A stretch of DNA of 25,602 bases from a virus: the IMG/VR virus record IMGVR_UViG_3300039412_000686, positions 1-25,602 of that record; one strand, written 5' to 3'. Numbering within the stretch: the stretch's first letter is position 1; every line of letters starts with the position of its first letter. The position numbers and the translations under genes are program-made. Below are positions 7,049-15,500 of this stretch, one piece after another. Under the pieces are notes generated by a model. It was given only the letters and a program-made list of their open reading frames with translations, searched no databases and had not been told where the DNA came from.

Positions 7049-7284
7049 ACGAGGATTGCCCTTTTTGCGGCGCTAGTGATGCAACTGTTTTTTGGAACGG
7101 TTCAATGTATTACGTTTCTTGCTGGAATTGCAACACTCAAGGCCCGCCTGTGGCCTCTTTTGATTACCAGGATGTTCTTGCTTACCAAGAAGCGTGCAAG
7201 AAATGGAACGAGAGAAAAAAGAAAACAACAGAAAAACAACATGACTCCAATCATAACATTACACCAAAGAGCAAAACAGTTTAA
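7045..7284 (+). CDS. Lar-like zinc-ribbon protein, 79 aa (GTG start)
   Basis: The GTG at 7045 overlaps the ParB-gene stop (GTGA) and begins NEDCPFCG. The product has paired cysteines C5-C8 and C26-C29, a GPP turn after the second pair and a W54-N-E-R block, the pattern of the Lar (restriction alleviation) and related zinc-ribbon families. Lar of the Rac prophage lowers type I restriction by raising host modification. A longer frame reaches an ATG at 6889, but that would place 52 residues inside the ParB gene in another frame, so the GTG is preferred. The last 44 bases overlap the methyltransferase gene. The combination with ParB and a methyltransferase suggests an anti-restriction group. Other small zinc ribbons look alike. 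Confidence 0.65.
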   Translation: MNEDCPFCGASDATVFWNGSMYYVSCWNCNTQGPPVASFDYQDVLAYQEACKKWNERKKKTTEKQHDSNHNITPKSKTV

Positions 7285-7837
7285 CGCGAAGTTCCCACAA
7301 ATTCTACCTCTAGTCGTGGCGGAAAACGCAGGCAAGCCCTTCCTCTACGGCTACTGGTTTCTTGGTGGCGGTAAGGTTACAAACTTTTACGGTGCTTACT
7401 CGAACGAATATCTTCGTCGCGTCACGACACTTTTCTCTGGTTTCAAAAAAGTCTTGCACCTTTTTTCTGGCTCTTTGCCGCCGTCGCCAGATTATGTTCG
7501 TTTCGGCAATGACCCCACAGGGCAATACAAGTCCGACATTCTCGGCGACGCAGAGCAGCTCTCGTCCGTTTTGAACTTTCATCCTGACCTTATCTTTGCC
7601 GACCCGCCATACACGCAAGAAGAGGCGGAAGAGAAGTATCAAATCTCGCTCTGTAACGGGCCAAAGGTTGTATCAGAGTGTGCAAGAGTGTTGCAACCTG
7701 GCGGTTACCTCATCTGGCTGGATACGAGACTGCCTGTCTTCTCGAACGACGAGATCAAACACGTCGGCTGCATTTCCTACATCCGTTCAACAAGCAATCG
7801 CTTTCGCGCGATTTGCATTTTTCAAAAACCGTATTAA
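7241..7837 (+). CDS. adenine-type DNA methyltransferase-like protein (DPPY), 198 aa
   Basis: The chosen ATG at 7241 gives MTPIITLHQRAKQF; the frame is open further upstream to 7076, but that part is the Lar-like gene read in another frame. Motif I is VLHLFSGS (71-78), a relaxed version of the SAM loop. Motif IV is DLIFADPPY (116-124), the catalytic signature of N6-adenine and N4-cytosine methyltransferases. RVLQPGGYLIWLD (149-161) follows, as expected after the catalytic loop. There is no evident target-recognition domain, so specificity could come from the small insertions or from a partner. It may protect phage DNA from host nucleases. The leader AACAGAAAAACAAC is A-rich with no SD site. 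Confidence 0.72.
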   Translation: MTPIITLHQRAKQFNAKFPQILPLVVAENAGKPFLYGYWFLGGGKVTNFYGAYSNEYLRRVTTLFSGFKKVLHLFSGSLPPSPDYVRFGNDPTGQYKSDILGDAEQLSSVLNFHPDLIFADPPYTQEEAEEKYQISLCNGPKVVSECARVLQPGGYLIWLDTRLPVFSNDEIKHVGCISYIRSTSNRFRAICIFQKPY

Positions 7838-7849
7838 CAAAATACTACT

Positions 7850-8176
7850 ATGACAACTTATCGTATTACATCTCCTGTATTCGTCGCGGCACTGATCGCT
7901 AACGAAGGGCAAGTTTTACAAGCCGCGCCAGTTCTTGGTTGGGCCGTTGGGCGCGAACTCACCCCAGCTATCGAATACTGCAAGCAGCGCGGCTGGCAAG
8001 TTGAATGCCTTGAACGCACGTCACTCTCTGACTGGATCGAGTTCGACGGCGTTACATACGAGATCAAGTGGCATGTCGGCTTGGAGCGTATTCAACGTAT
8101 TACAAAACACGAAGACGGCGAGCAAGAGGACGTTTCTTTCCGCGACTTACCAGACTTCGTGAAAGGGGCGTTATGA
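7850..8176 (+). CDS. unknown phage protein, 108 aa
   Basis: The product starts MTTYRITSPVFVAALIANEG and has two short alpha/beta units: VLQAAPVLGWAVGRE, then YCKQRGWQVECLERT, ending in a polar acidic tail. Similar small proteins beginning ITSPxFVAA occur beside phage polymerase genes, but I know of no function. No metal or nucleotide motif is visible. It is preceded by an A/T-rich leader without an SD site, 12 bases after the methyltransferase stop, and overlaps the polymerase start (ATGA). An SD-like AAAGGGG within its last codons probably serves the polymerase gene. Confidence 0.6.
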   Translation: MTTYRITSPVFVAALIANEGQVLQAAPVLGWAVGRELTPAIEYCKQRGWQVECLERTSLSDWIEFDGVTYEIKWHVGLERIQRITKHEDGEQEDVSFRDLPDFVKGAL

Positions 8177-10845
8177 TCGGCGTACCAAACAAATTCCCCT
8201 TGATTCCTAGCAGTCAACGCATCGCCATCATTGGCGAAGCGCCGGGGAAGGATGACGTCGTGGCAAACGAACCATTCTGCGGTGCGTCGGGACGCTTCCT
8301 TTCTGCGCTTTTATCTAAGGCAGGCATCTCGCGGAGCTGTTGTTTTCTCGGCAACGTTTGTCAGATCAACCCTCCCTGCGGGAAGCTGGAGCTTTTCGAC
8401 TGGAACGGCTACGAGATGCAAGAAGGGATGCGGCAGCTGCGCGAAGACCTTGCATCGTTCAAGCCGAACGTCACCTTGCTCTTAGGCGCAGTGCCCCTGA
8501 ACTGGGCCAAAGAAGCACCGTCAAAAGGGCCAGTCGTTTTCTCGAAGGCGGTTTTCAAACTCTCCTCTTGGCGCGGTTACCTCTTCGACTCCAAGCTTTG
8601 CGGGAAGGCCATTGCAACGTATCATCCTACTTTTACTTTGCGTGACTACTCCGTCGCACCGCTGCTTCTCTTTGACCTTAAGAAGGCAAAACGCGAGGCG
8701 GGATCGCCTACGCTTATCGTTGAGCCTCGGCAATTTCAGATTCCAACCAACCTACAAGCTTGTCTTACCTTGCTTGACGAAGTCAACGAAAAAAGGGCTC
8801 CTGTGGGCACGGACATCGAGGGCGGCATCTCGTCTATGTCCTGCATCTCCTTCACGCTCTCGCGCACTCACGCCTTCGTCGTCCCTTTCCTTCGCAAGGA
8901 CGGCTCGCATTACTGGACTCTCGAAGAAGAATGCGCTATTATGCGGAAGCTTGCGCGCGTTCTCGAAAACCCTCTCGTGCCAAAGATACTACAGAACTGC
9001 CTTTATGACACGTTCGTCCTGCAATACTCCTACGGCATCTGTGTCCGTGGCATTGTGGACGATACGATGCTCAAGGCGTGGGAGCTTTACTGCGAACTCG
9101 AAAAGGGCCTTGGCACTCTTGTCTCAATCTATACGAACGCGGCGAACTATAAAGGCGACCGCAAGGCAGAGGACGATACGACGTTTTACAACTACTGCTG
9201 CATGGACTCTTGTATGGCGTTAGAGATAGCAAAGCACCCCTGGTTTAAGACCGAGCTTCGCCCAACGGGCATGGCGCATTACCAATTCAACCTCGACATG
9301 CTTGCACCACTTCGCTACATGGAAATGCAGGGTATGCGTTATGACTCGGCAAAAGCTGCCGAGCGTCGTGCTGCGTTACAGAAGAAAGAGTTCGAGGAGC
9401 AGGCAAAGCTTAACGCGCTTGTGGGCTGTCGCCTTCCCTCGTGGAATCCGAACTTTGTTTTGAACCACGCAGTGGACTTAATGGGCATGAAAAGAAACTG
9501 GGCCACAAGTTTCTTATCGTTAACCGTTAATTGCAAAAAGCCCTATAAAGAGCAAGCGTTCCGTCTCGCACAACTCTGGGAAAACGAGCCCTTTTCCCTT
9601 GCGTCTATTGGCGAGATAGAGAACTTACTCAAAGTCTCCCTCAACATCTCTTCTCCAAAGCAATGTTGTTCGTATCTTTACGATACACTTAAACTACCCA
9701 CACAGTTCTCTTCCGGGCCAACGCCTCATCCAACGGCGGACTACGAAGCTCTTTTGAACCTCTCAAAGTACTGTCTCAATAGCGAGCAACCAGAAAAGAT
9801 GAAAGTGATCGAGCATATTAAAGTGCTTCGCGCACTCTCCACTCGGTCTGCTATGCTTTCGATTCAAACAGACAAGGACGGACGCATACGCTGTGGATAT
9901 AACGTCGTCGGTTCGGAAACAGGTCGCATCACTTGCTACTCCTCTCCTACTGGTTCGGGTTACAACCTGCAAACAATTCCAAACTACACCGACCCTGCTG
10001 ACGCGCCAGGTGCAATTCTTGGCGACCGTGACCTCTTCCTCGCAGACGAAGGCCATTGGCTTTTTCAATGCGACCTTGAAGGTGCGGACGGCTGGACTGT
10101 TGCCGCGTACTGCAAAATGCTTGGCGACCCGACTATGTTCGACGACTATAAGTTCGGCTTACGTCCTGCGAAAATACTTGCCTTAATGTTGCGTGGGGTT
10201 TCTGTTGACTTTAAAGATAGAGACGCGCTTGCAAAAGCTTCCGTCGCGGTGAAGAAGAGCGACTGGGATTACTTCGCCTGCAAGCGCACACAACATGGAG
10301 CGAACTATCTTGAAGGCCCGCGTACGATTGCAAGTAACATTCTTACGGACTCTGAAGGAAAACTCTTCATGGAAGAGGCAGAGTGCCGCAAGATGCGTGA
10401 CGCGTATTTCATGCGTTACCTTGGCATTCAAAAATGGCATCAGTGGGTCGGAAGGCAGATTGCCACGAGACCGGAACTTACGGCTGCGTCTGGTCAGGTG
10501 CGTAAGTTCTTTGGCCGACCGGACGAAATTCTCACAAAGGCCGTGGCGCACGAGCCGCAGGCGAATACGACTTACGCTACGAACCTCGCCATGCTACGCC
10601 TTTGGAAAGACCCGAAGAACCGCTATCTCGACCCGGAAGGAAAGACGCGCTTGCGTGTGCAACCGCTTCACCAAGTCCACGACGCTATCATCGGTCAGTT
10701 TCGCAAGCACGAAACGGAATGGGCGAAGGTGAAGATTCGTGAGTGGTTCAACAACCCACTCCAGATCGCCGGCCAGTCAATCGTCATCCCGTTTGAGGGC
10801 AAGTTTGGCCCCTCTTGGGGTGAGCAGAACGAGGGGAAGATTTAA
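8173..10845 (+). CDS. uracil-DNA glycosylase / family A DNA polymerase fusion, 890 aa
   Basis: The ATG at 8173 overlaps the previous stop (ATGA) after AAAGGGG; the frame is open to 8068 but that part lies in the 108-aa gene. Residues 1-170 form a family 4/5-type uracil-DNA glycosylase: GEAPGKDD (21-28), PFCGASG (34-40) and HPTFTLR (151-157). Residues 210-355 are a 3'-5' exonuclease with DIE (D214, E216), N275...D279 and YCCMD (Y341, D345). The polymerase follows: SETGRITC (581-588), motif A CDLEGADGW with D634, motif B KRTQHGANY (704-712) and motif C QVHDAIIG (834-841). Motif C reads HDA where Pol I has HDE. This is the phage replicase, with proofreading and a fused uracil sensor that could pause at or remove uracil in the template. 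Confidence 0.88.
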   Translation: MIGVPNKFPLIPSSQRIAIIGEAPGKDDVVANEPFCGASGRFLSALLSKAGISRSCCFLGNVCQINPPCGKLELFDWNGYEMQEGMRQLREDLASFKPNVTLLLGAVPLNWAKEAPSKGPVVFSKAVFKLSSWRGYLFDSKLCGKAIATYHPTFTLRDYSVAPLLLFDLKKAKREAGSPTLIVEPRQFQIPTNLQACLTLLDEVNEKRAPVGTDIEGGISSMSCISFTLSRTHAFVVPFLRKDGSHYWTLEEECAIMRKLARVLENPLVPKILQNCLYDTFVLQYSYGICVRGIVDDTMLKAWELYCELEKGLGTLVSIYTNAANYKGDRKAEDDTTFYNYCCMDSCMALEIAKHPWFKTELRPTGMAHYQFNLDMLAPLRYMEMQGMRYDSAKAAERRAALQKKEFEEQAKLNALVGCRLPSWNPNFVLNHAVDLMGMKRNWATSFLSLTVNCKKPYKEQAFRLAQLWENEPFSLASIGEIENLLKVSLNISSPKQCCSYLYDTLKLPTQFSSGPTPHPTADYEALLNLSKYCLNSEQPEKMKVIEHIKVLRALSTRSAMLSIQTDKDGRIRCGYNVVGSETGRITCYSSPTGSGYNLQTIPNYTDPADAPGAILGDRDLFLADEGHWLFQCDLEGADGWTVAAYCKMLGDPTMFDDYKFGLRPAKILALMLRGVSVDFKDRDALAKASVAVKKSDWDYFACKRTQHGANYLEGPRTIASNILTDSEGKLFMEEAECRKMRDAYFMRYLGIQKWHQWVGRQIATRPELTAASGQVRKFFGRPDEILTKAVAHEPQANTTYATNLAMLRLWKDPKNRYLDPEGKTRLRVQPLHQVHDAIIGQFRKHETEWAKVKIREWFNNPLQIAGQSIVIPFEGKFGPSWGEQNEGKI

Positions 10846-11156
10846 TGGCTATACGACAACGCGACTGGGGCAATCGGATTTATCAGGCAATTCTTACTGT
10901 ACTCGGGCGGCGTTGTACGCTATGCGGCTCAAGGCAAAAGCTTGAACTTGACGTAATCAATCCCACGGTTGATCTTGAAAGCAAACACCATAGGCAATGG
11001 GACATTAGTCAACGTGCTACCTTTTATCGCCGACAACTCGTGAAAGACAACCTTCGCGTTCTTTGTCAAAAGTGCAATACAAAAGAGTCAGATAAGCAAA
11101 TCCTCTTACTTGAAATAGCTTTGCCAAAAAGCAAGAAATCAGAAAACCCTTTTTAA
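10845..11156 (+). CDS. HNH-type endonuclease, 103 aa
   Basis: The gene starts within the polymerase stop (TAATG) and has GAGGGGAAG upstream. Two CxxC zinc knuckles frame the domain (C24, C27 and C74, C77). Between them are LELDVINP, HH at 48-49, an FYRRQL block and NLRVLCQKCN with N69 and N78. This is the small phage HNH pattern that nicks or cuts DNA. The first conserved His of many HNH proteins (DHI) is replaced by Val (DVI), so the general base may be H48 or H49. It may be a homing nuclease or a replication or recombination nuclease; its tight overlap with the polymerase gene argues for an integrated role. Confidence 0.7.
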   Translation: MAIRQRDWGNRIYQAILTVLGRRCTLCGSRQKLELDVINPTVDLESKHHRQWDISQRATFYRRQLVKDNLRVLCQKCNTKESDKQILLLEIALPKSKKSENPF

Positions 11157-11162
11157 AACTCT

Positions 11163-12425
11163 ATGGGCTACCTCGCAAACTACATTCACTTTATGTCCGG
11201 CACGGAATGCCCAAAACGCTTCCTCTTGTGGAGCGCCCTGTCGCTAGAGTCCGCCATTCTCGGCAAGAAGGTTTGGACCATGCACGGGGATTACTTCCCC
11301 ATTCACGCGAATCTCTTCGTCGCTCTCGTGGGCACGGCTGCGTCAGGCAAGAGCACGGCGAAAGATTTCGCGAAAGACGTTGTAACAGAACACTTCCCTG
11401 ACCTTTTCATTTCGGACGACATTCAGTCACGTGAGCACATCTGCAAGGTTATGACTCTGCCCGAGTGTGTGAAAACGTGGAAGGACGAAGAGGGAATTGG
11501 CCCGTTAAAAATGAAAGGCGCGATCTACGACTGGCGCCCGTTCTACGCCATCGTAGACGAGCTTTCCCTCTTTGTCTCCGTGGATGCGAAGAACATGGTT
11601 AACTTCCTCATCGGCATTCATAGCTCAAAGAGCTTCGGCACGGGGTTTAAGAAGGATATGGAAGCGACGCAGCGGTTTAAAAACCCCTACTTCTCCTTGC
11701 TTGCCTGCGCTACGCCGGGTTGGTTCATGTCCAACATGAAAGTTGATCTCTACACCGGCGGCCTTGGTCGTCGGCTTATTATCGTTAGCGACCAAATTAA
11801 GTACGAAGACCGAAAGCCAAGGCCGACGAAGCCAGATAAGAACAACGAACTCTTCTTCTCTATCATCGAGCATTTGCGTGCCATTGAACAGCATCAAGGA
11901 CGTATCGAGTTTTCCAAAGAAGCTGTTGACTTTTGGATTCCTTGGTACATGGCCAACTTCAAAGGCATGGAAGAGCGAGACGAGATAGCGCAACAGTTTG
12001 ACTCCTCTCGTCCAGTGCAAGTGATAAAGGTTGCAACCCTGCTGTTGCTTGACGAGCGACCATTCAAGAATGTCCTTGAACTACACCACCTCCAAGGTGC
12101 TATTGCAATGTTTGAAGACTTAGAGGCAGGGATTAAGTCGTTGACGAAAGGCGTAGGCCCGAACATTACGGCTGGCATAGCGCAACAAATGGTGCAATAC
12201 GTTATCATCAACCAAGGCATGGTGCAGGAGAAGAGACTTTGCGCACAGTTTTATCGTAGCTTTCCTAACTCGACAGTAGGATATAAAGACGCAATGGAGC
12301 AGTTAAGAAAAACAGAACAGCTTTACTTGCTCCGCTTAGAACCTGAGAAGGGGTTTGAAAAGGAGTTTGTCGTAACACCGGAGAAGTATCAGGAGATATT
12401 GAAGAAACAAGGAGAGAAGAAATGA
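11163..12425 (+). CDS. DUF3987-type ATPase, probable replicative helicase
   Basis: The 420-residue product has a Walker A GTAASGKS (57-64) and a Walker B FYAIVDE (127-133). A sensor-like strand SLLACATP follows at 178-185, and GGLGRR at 199-204 provides likely arginine-finger residues. This spacing fits DUF3987 proteins, which in many phages stand where the replicative helicase or helicase-primase would be. A C-terminal winged-helix-like part is suggested by EKRLCAQFYRSFPN and the following helices. No primase motif (zinc finger or TOPRIM) is seen, so the primase must be elsewhere or come from the host. It directly follows the polymerase and HNH genes. No SD site is clear before the ATG. Confidence 0.72.
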   Translation: MGYLANYIHFMSGTECPKRFLLWSALSLESAILGKKVWTMHGDYFPIHANLFVALVGTAASGKSTAKDFAKDVVTEHFPDLFISDDIQSREHICKVMTLPECVKTWKDEEGIGPLKMKGAIYDWRPFYAIVDELSLFVSVDAKNMVNFLIGIHSSKSFGTGFKKDMEATQRFKNPYFSLLACATPGWFMSNMKVDLYTGGLGRRLIIVSDQIKYEDRKPRPTKPDKNNELFFSIIEHLRAIEQHQGRIEFSKEAVDFWIPWYMANFKGMEERDEIAQQFDSSRPVQVIKVATLLLLDERPFKNVLELHHLQGAIAMFEDLEAGIKSLTKGVGPNITAGIAQQMVQYVIINQGMVQEKRLCAQFYRSFPNSTVGYKDAMEQLRKTEQLYLLRLEPEKGFEKEFVVTPEKYQEILKKQGEKK

Positions 12426-12499
12426 ACGTCTTAGGTGAACGAAGTCGAACAATGTACGGCATCGCGCTTGCAATGGCAGATCAGTGGGGAAGTCTTTAA
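12422..12499 (+). CDS. 25-aa micro-ORF at the end of the + strand operon
   Basis: The ATG at 12422 overlaps the helicase stop (ATGA) and follows AAGGAG (12409-12414) by 7 bases. The peptide begins MNVLGERSRTMYGIALAMAD and ends QWGSL. It is the last + strand reading frame before the converging gene, whose stop lies at 12501-12503. The SD site and overlap are good, but the length gives little coding signal. No function can be offered. Confidence 0.4.
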   Translation: MNVLGERSRTMYGIALAMADQWGSL

Positions 12500-12523
12500 C
12501 TCACTGCCCAATCGTCTTCCCCA
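12485..12523. terminator. inverted repeat at the convergent gene junction
   Basis: TGGGGAAG (12485-12492) and CTTCCCCA (12516-12523) form a perfect 8-base inverted repeat around the facing stop codons of the + and - strand operons. The loop is 23 bases and no T-tract follows on either side, so it is not a classical terminator. Position suggests separation of the two transcription units or protection of 3' ends. Confidence 0.3.
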
Positions 12524-15500
12524 TCCTAATGCGTCCACGGACTCTTGCCGTAGCCAACGCCTTATCAAGCAACGCTTGCTTCAATTCTTGCGTCGGCTGC
12601 TTTTCAACCCGCCCCTTGAACTCGTTTAAGATGCGATCATACTCCTCGTGCATAATCCCCATGAGACGCTCACGCTCTTTCGGCACGAGATAAACCCTCG
12701 CGCGCGCCGGGCCGAGATACTCTTCAAAGCCCGGAAGCGTTAGCTTGTTCTTCTTCAAGAACGTCTGATTCTCCTCGCTCAAACCTTTCCTCGTCTCTTG
12801 CTCAACAAGTGCCTTGCGACGAGCTTCCGCCTCGTCCAACGACATTCGTTGCTTATCCGAAATAGGCGTTCTTCCTTGGGTCAACTGCTTCTGTAACGCA
12901 ACACGTTGCGCAACATTCATCTTATCAAAGCCGGGCGTGTTCGCCTCGCGCTCGAACAACGACGGGTTCCTTGCCTCACCCGCGCCAGTGAAGCGAGTGA
13001 ATGGACGTCCAATTTCCGAGAAGAAACTACTTTCGTTCTCCTTCGCCCGGCTCGTAGCGGACCAGACCGGATTGCCTTCGCGTAGCATGGCCATTAGCCG
13101 GGAACCCAGCTTGTCGGGGTTATCTGCCGTTTGATACCCCGTTACCACATCGTGCCCGGTCACCGCGTTTGCAACTGCTCTTGGCGCTGGGCCAACGAAC
13201 GACGAGACTGCTCCGCGAACCATATCGCCGAACGCGTCTTGCAAAACATCTTCCGTTTTCTTCTGCTGATTCAACCCCTTCCAAGCGGCCTCAAGGCCAA
13301 CGTTTCTCATCCCGCGACGCGTGATCGCATCGGCCATGTCAATCGTTCGATGCCGGCCTTTCTTGTCGTCCGTGCCGAGGTCAACCGCGCCGAGCGGCGT
13401 GCCAGGACGACCGAACGGATTACCATTGAGAATGCAGTTTAGAACAATGGGCAAAGTCATTAAAGTTGAAACGCGGCCAACAAGCAAGACAGCTCGCATC
13501 TTAGCCGCTGCAACGGGGTTCTTTGCGCGCAGCCCGGGGTCGAGAATTAAACGCTCAAGCGCGAGACGATTAAACGCCCTGCCTGCTACGACAAAGTCTG
13601 AAATATGCCAGTTTTTTAAAGTGACAATCCAATCACGCTGTAGTCTGGAGTTATACTGCCCCAGCTTATTGTTAAACTCGCGTCGGTTTTCTTCAGTGTC
13701 CTCCGCCAGTCCTTGCTCGACTAGGTTGTCAAACAGGCGGTTTCTTGCAAGACGCGCGGCACGATCAACAACGTTAATAATTTTCGCCGTTGGAATGGCG
13801 CGAGAAAGCCAACCTTGATGCGTAACCTGCCCGCGGCCAGAACCAATCTCCGCCATATCTGCTAGTTCTTTCTGCACTTCTGGCGAATCAAAGTACGCAT
13901 CCTTTAAGGCAAGGACGACGCGTACAATAGCGTCAAGTTCTCTTGGCCCACGTATCTGTCGAACGAAGTCGTAGGCTAAAGAGCCACTGCCAAGTGTGCC
14001 AGATACGCCGCCAAAGAGGTTTGAAAGATGGACAAGAACGTCGGTTGGCCCGATAAGCTGGTAGTCCACAAGAGATTTCGCAAGCAAACTCTCCGCGCCT
14101 TCGCGCACCTTACCGTTAAGATTCAACGCTTGCCGCATTTCTGGTAAGAGGTCTTCGCGGACCCATAGGTTGATTTGACGACGAGCACCCCAGCGGGTGG
14201 CGCCAATGGAGATTACAACCTTCCCCGCAGGTTTGCCACCAATCAAAGGCGCGGGAACGCCCGGTCGTTCCGGTATCGCCAGCCCCTTAGCCATCAGCGT
14301 GCGATAATACTTTTGCTTATTGAACTCCTCGTAATTCGCCTTCACCATTCGCTCGGCAATGTTGCGATAGTTAAAGTCATACCCCGCTGCCGTGCCTTTT
14401 GCCTTCTTGTTAAACGCGGAGCCACGCACAAGAGGGTTTGTCTGGTCGCCTTTGCGTGCGCCGTAAATTTGCGCCTTAATCTCTTCAAGTGCGTTACCTG
14501 TTTTCTTCTCCCCCTCTTCCGCCAGCGGGTCCATGTCCGCTTCGTGCATGGCGATGAGGTTGATGAACGCGCCTGACTCCTCACCCGAACGAGCGAGTCG
14601 TCCGCCAAGCGCAACATGGCGTTTCGTCACCTGGCCTTCGAGTAGTTCCTTATGCCGTGCAATTGCGGCTTGAATCTCAGGGTCAGCAAGTGCCTTATCG
14701 AACTCTTCTTTCGTGTGAATCGGAGAGTCGGTTTGCTCCCACACGTTCTTCACTCCTTGCGCCAGCTCGACTTCATCGTTCTCTATATGCGTTTGCCGAA
14801 TGGCATTAAGCCGGTCTTGCGTTAGCACAGCGCCGAGCTTGTTGATGAATGGCAAGTCGGACCAGTGCTTGCCAAGAACCTGTGTTGCAAGCGAGCGCGC
14901 AATAATGGGCGACGCGATGCCGGATGCGGCATAACGCACGCCTGCATTCCCAGCGTCCTTGTCCGCAGCCATTGTCCTTGGCATAGAAATGTTTGCCACG
15001 CGGTTTGCCATAGCGTTTATCTTTTCCTTAAAAGTTCTGTCGCCCCGTGCGTCAGCCATGTCGTGAAAGATATTATCCGCGACCCAGATTACGTCTTTTG
15101 CTGCTGGTTCATTCTCCTCTGAGGGAACGGCACCCGCGCCACGTGACTGCCCTTTACGTCCTCCCGTCGTGCCTTTGCTTTCCTCGCCCAGCGTTTGCAA
15201 CGCATCGAACGTCCCTTCAAGCGCCGTCCCCGGCTTAATGCCGAGCGCCGTTTTAAACCAACTCCACGCTTGCTTAAGCACGCTTCCGCCGGCTTCGTGC
15301 GGAATGCCGTTAAGATGCTGACGGAAAAGGCGCTCGTTGAAAACTTGCGCGACAAACTCGTGCGAATCGTGCAGACCATAAAGCACGGGGTCCCAGCGCG
15401 TGGCAGATAGACCGTGCTCTTCGTAAAGCTTTCGCACCGCGGCTTCATCAAGCGAGTCGTAGTTTTTCATCACATACGGTTGATAGACGTCTGTAAAGAA

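Noticed and set aside
7076-7240. Extension of the methyltransferase frame to the ATG at 7076.
   Set aside because: That part is the Lar-like gene in another frame and does not look like a methyltransferase N-terminus; the ATG at 7241 is better.
8068-8172. Extension of the polymerase frame to 8068.
   Set aside because: The extra 35 residues are Arg-rich shadow of the 108-aa gene; the ATG at 8173 with ATGA overlap and AAAGGGG is better.
14175-14576. A 133-codon open frame on the + strand opposite the giant ejection gene.
   Set aside because: It is Arg/Cys-rich in a way typical of an antisense shadow of a long coding gene and has no SD site or domain pattern.
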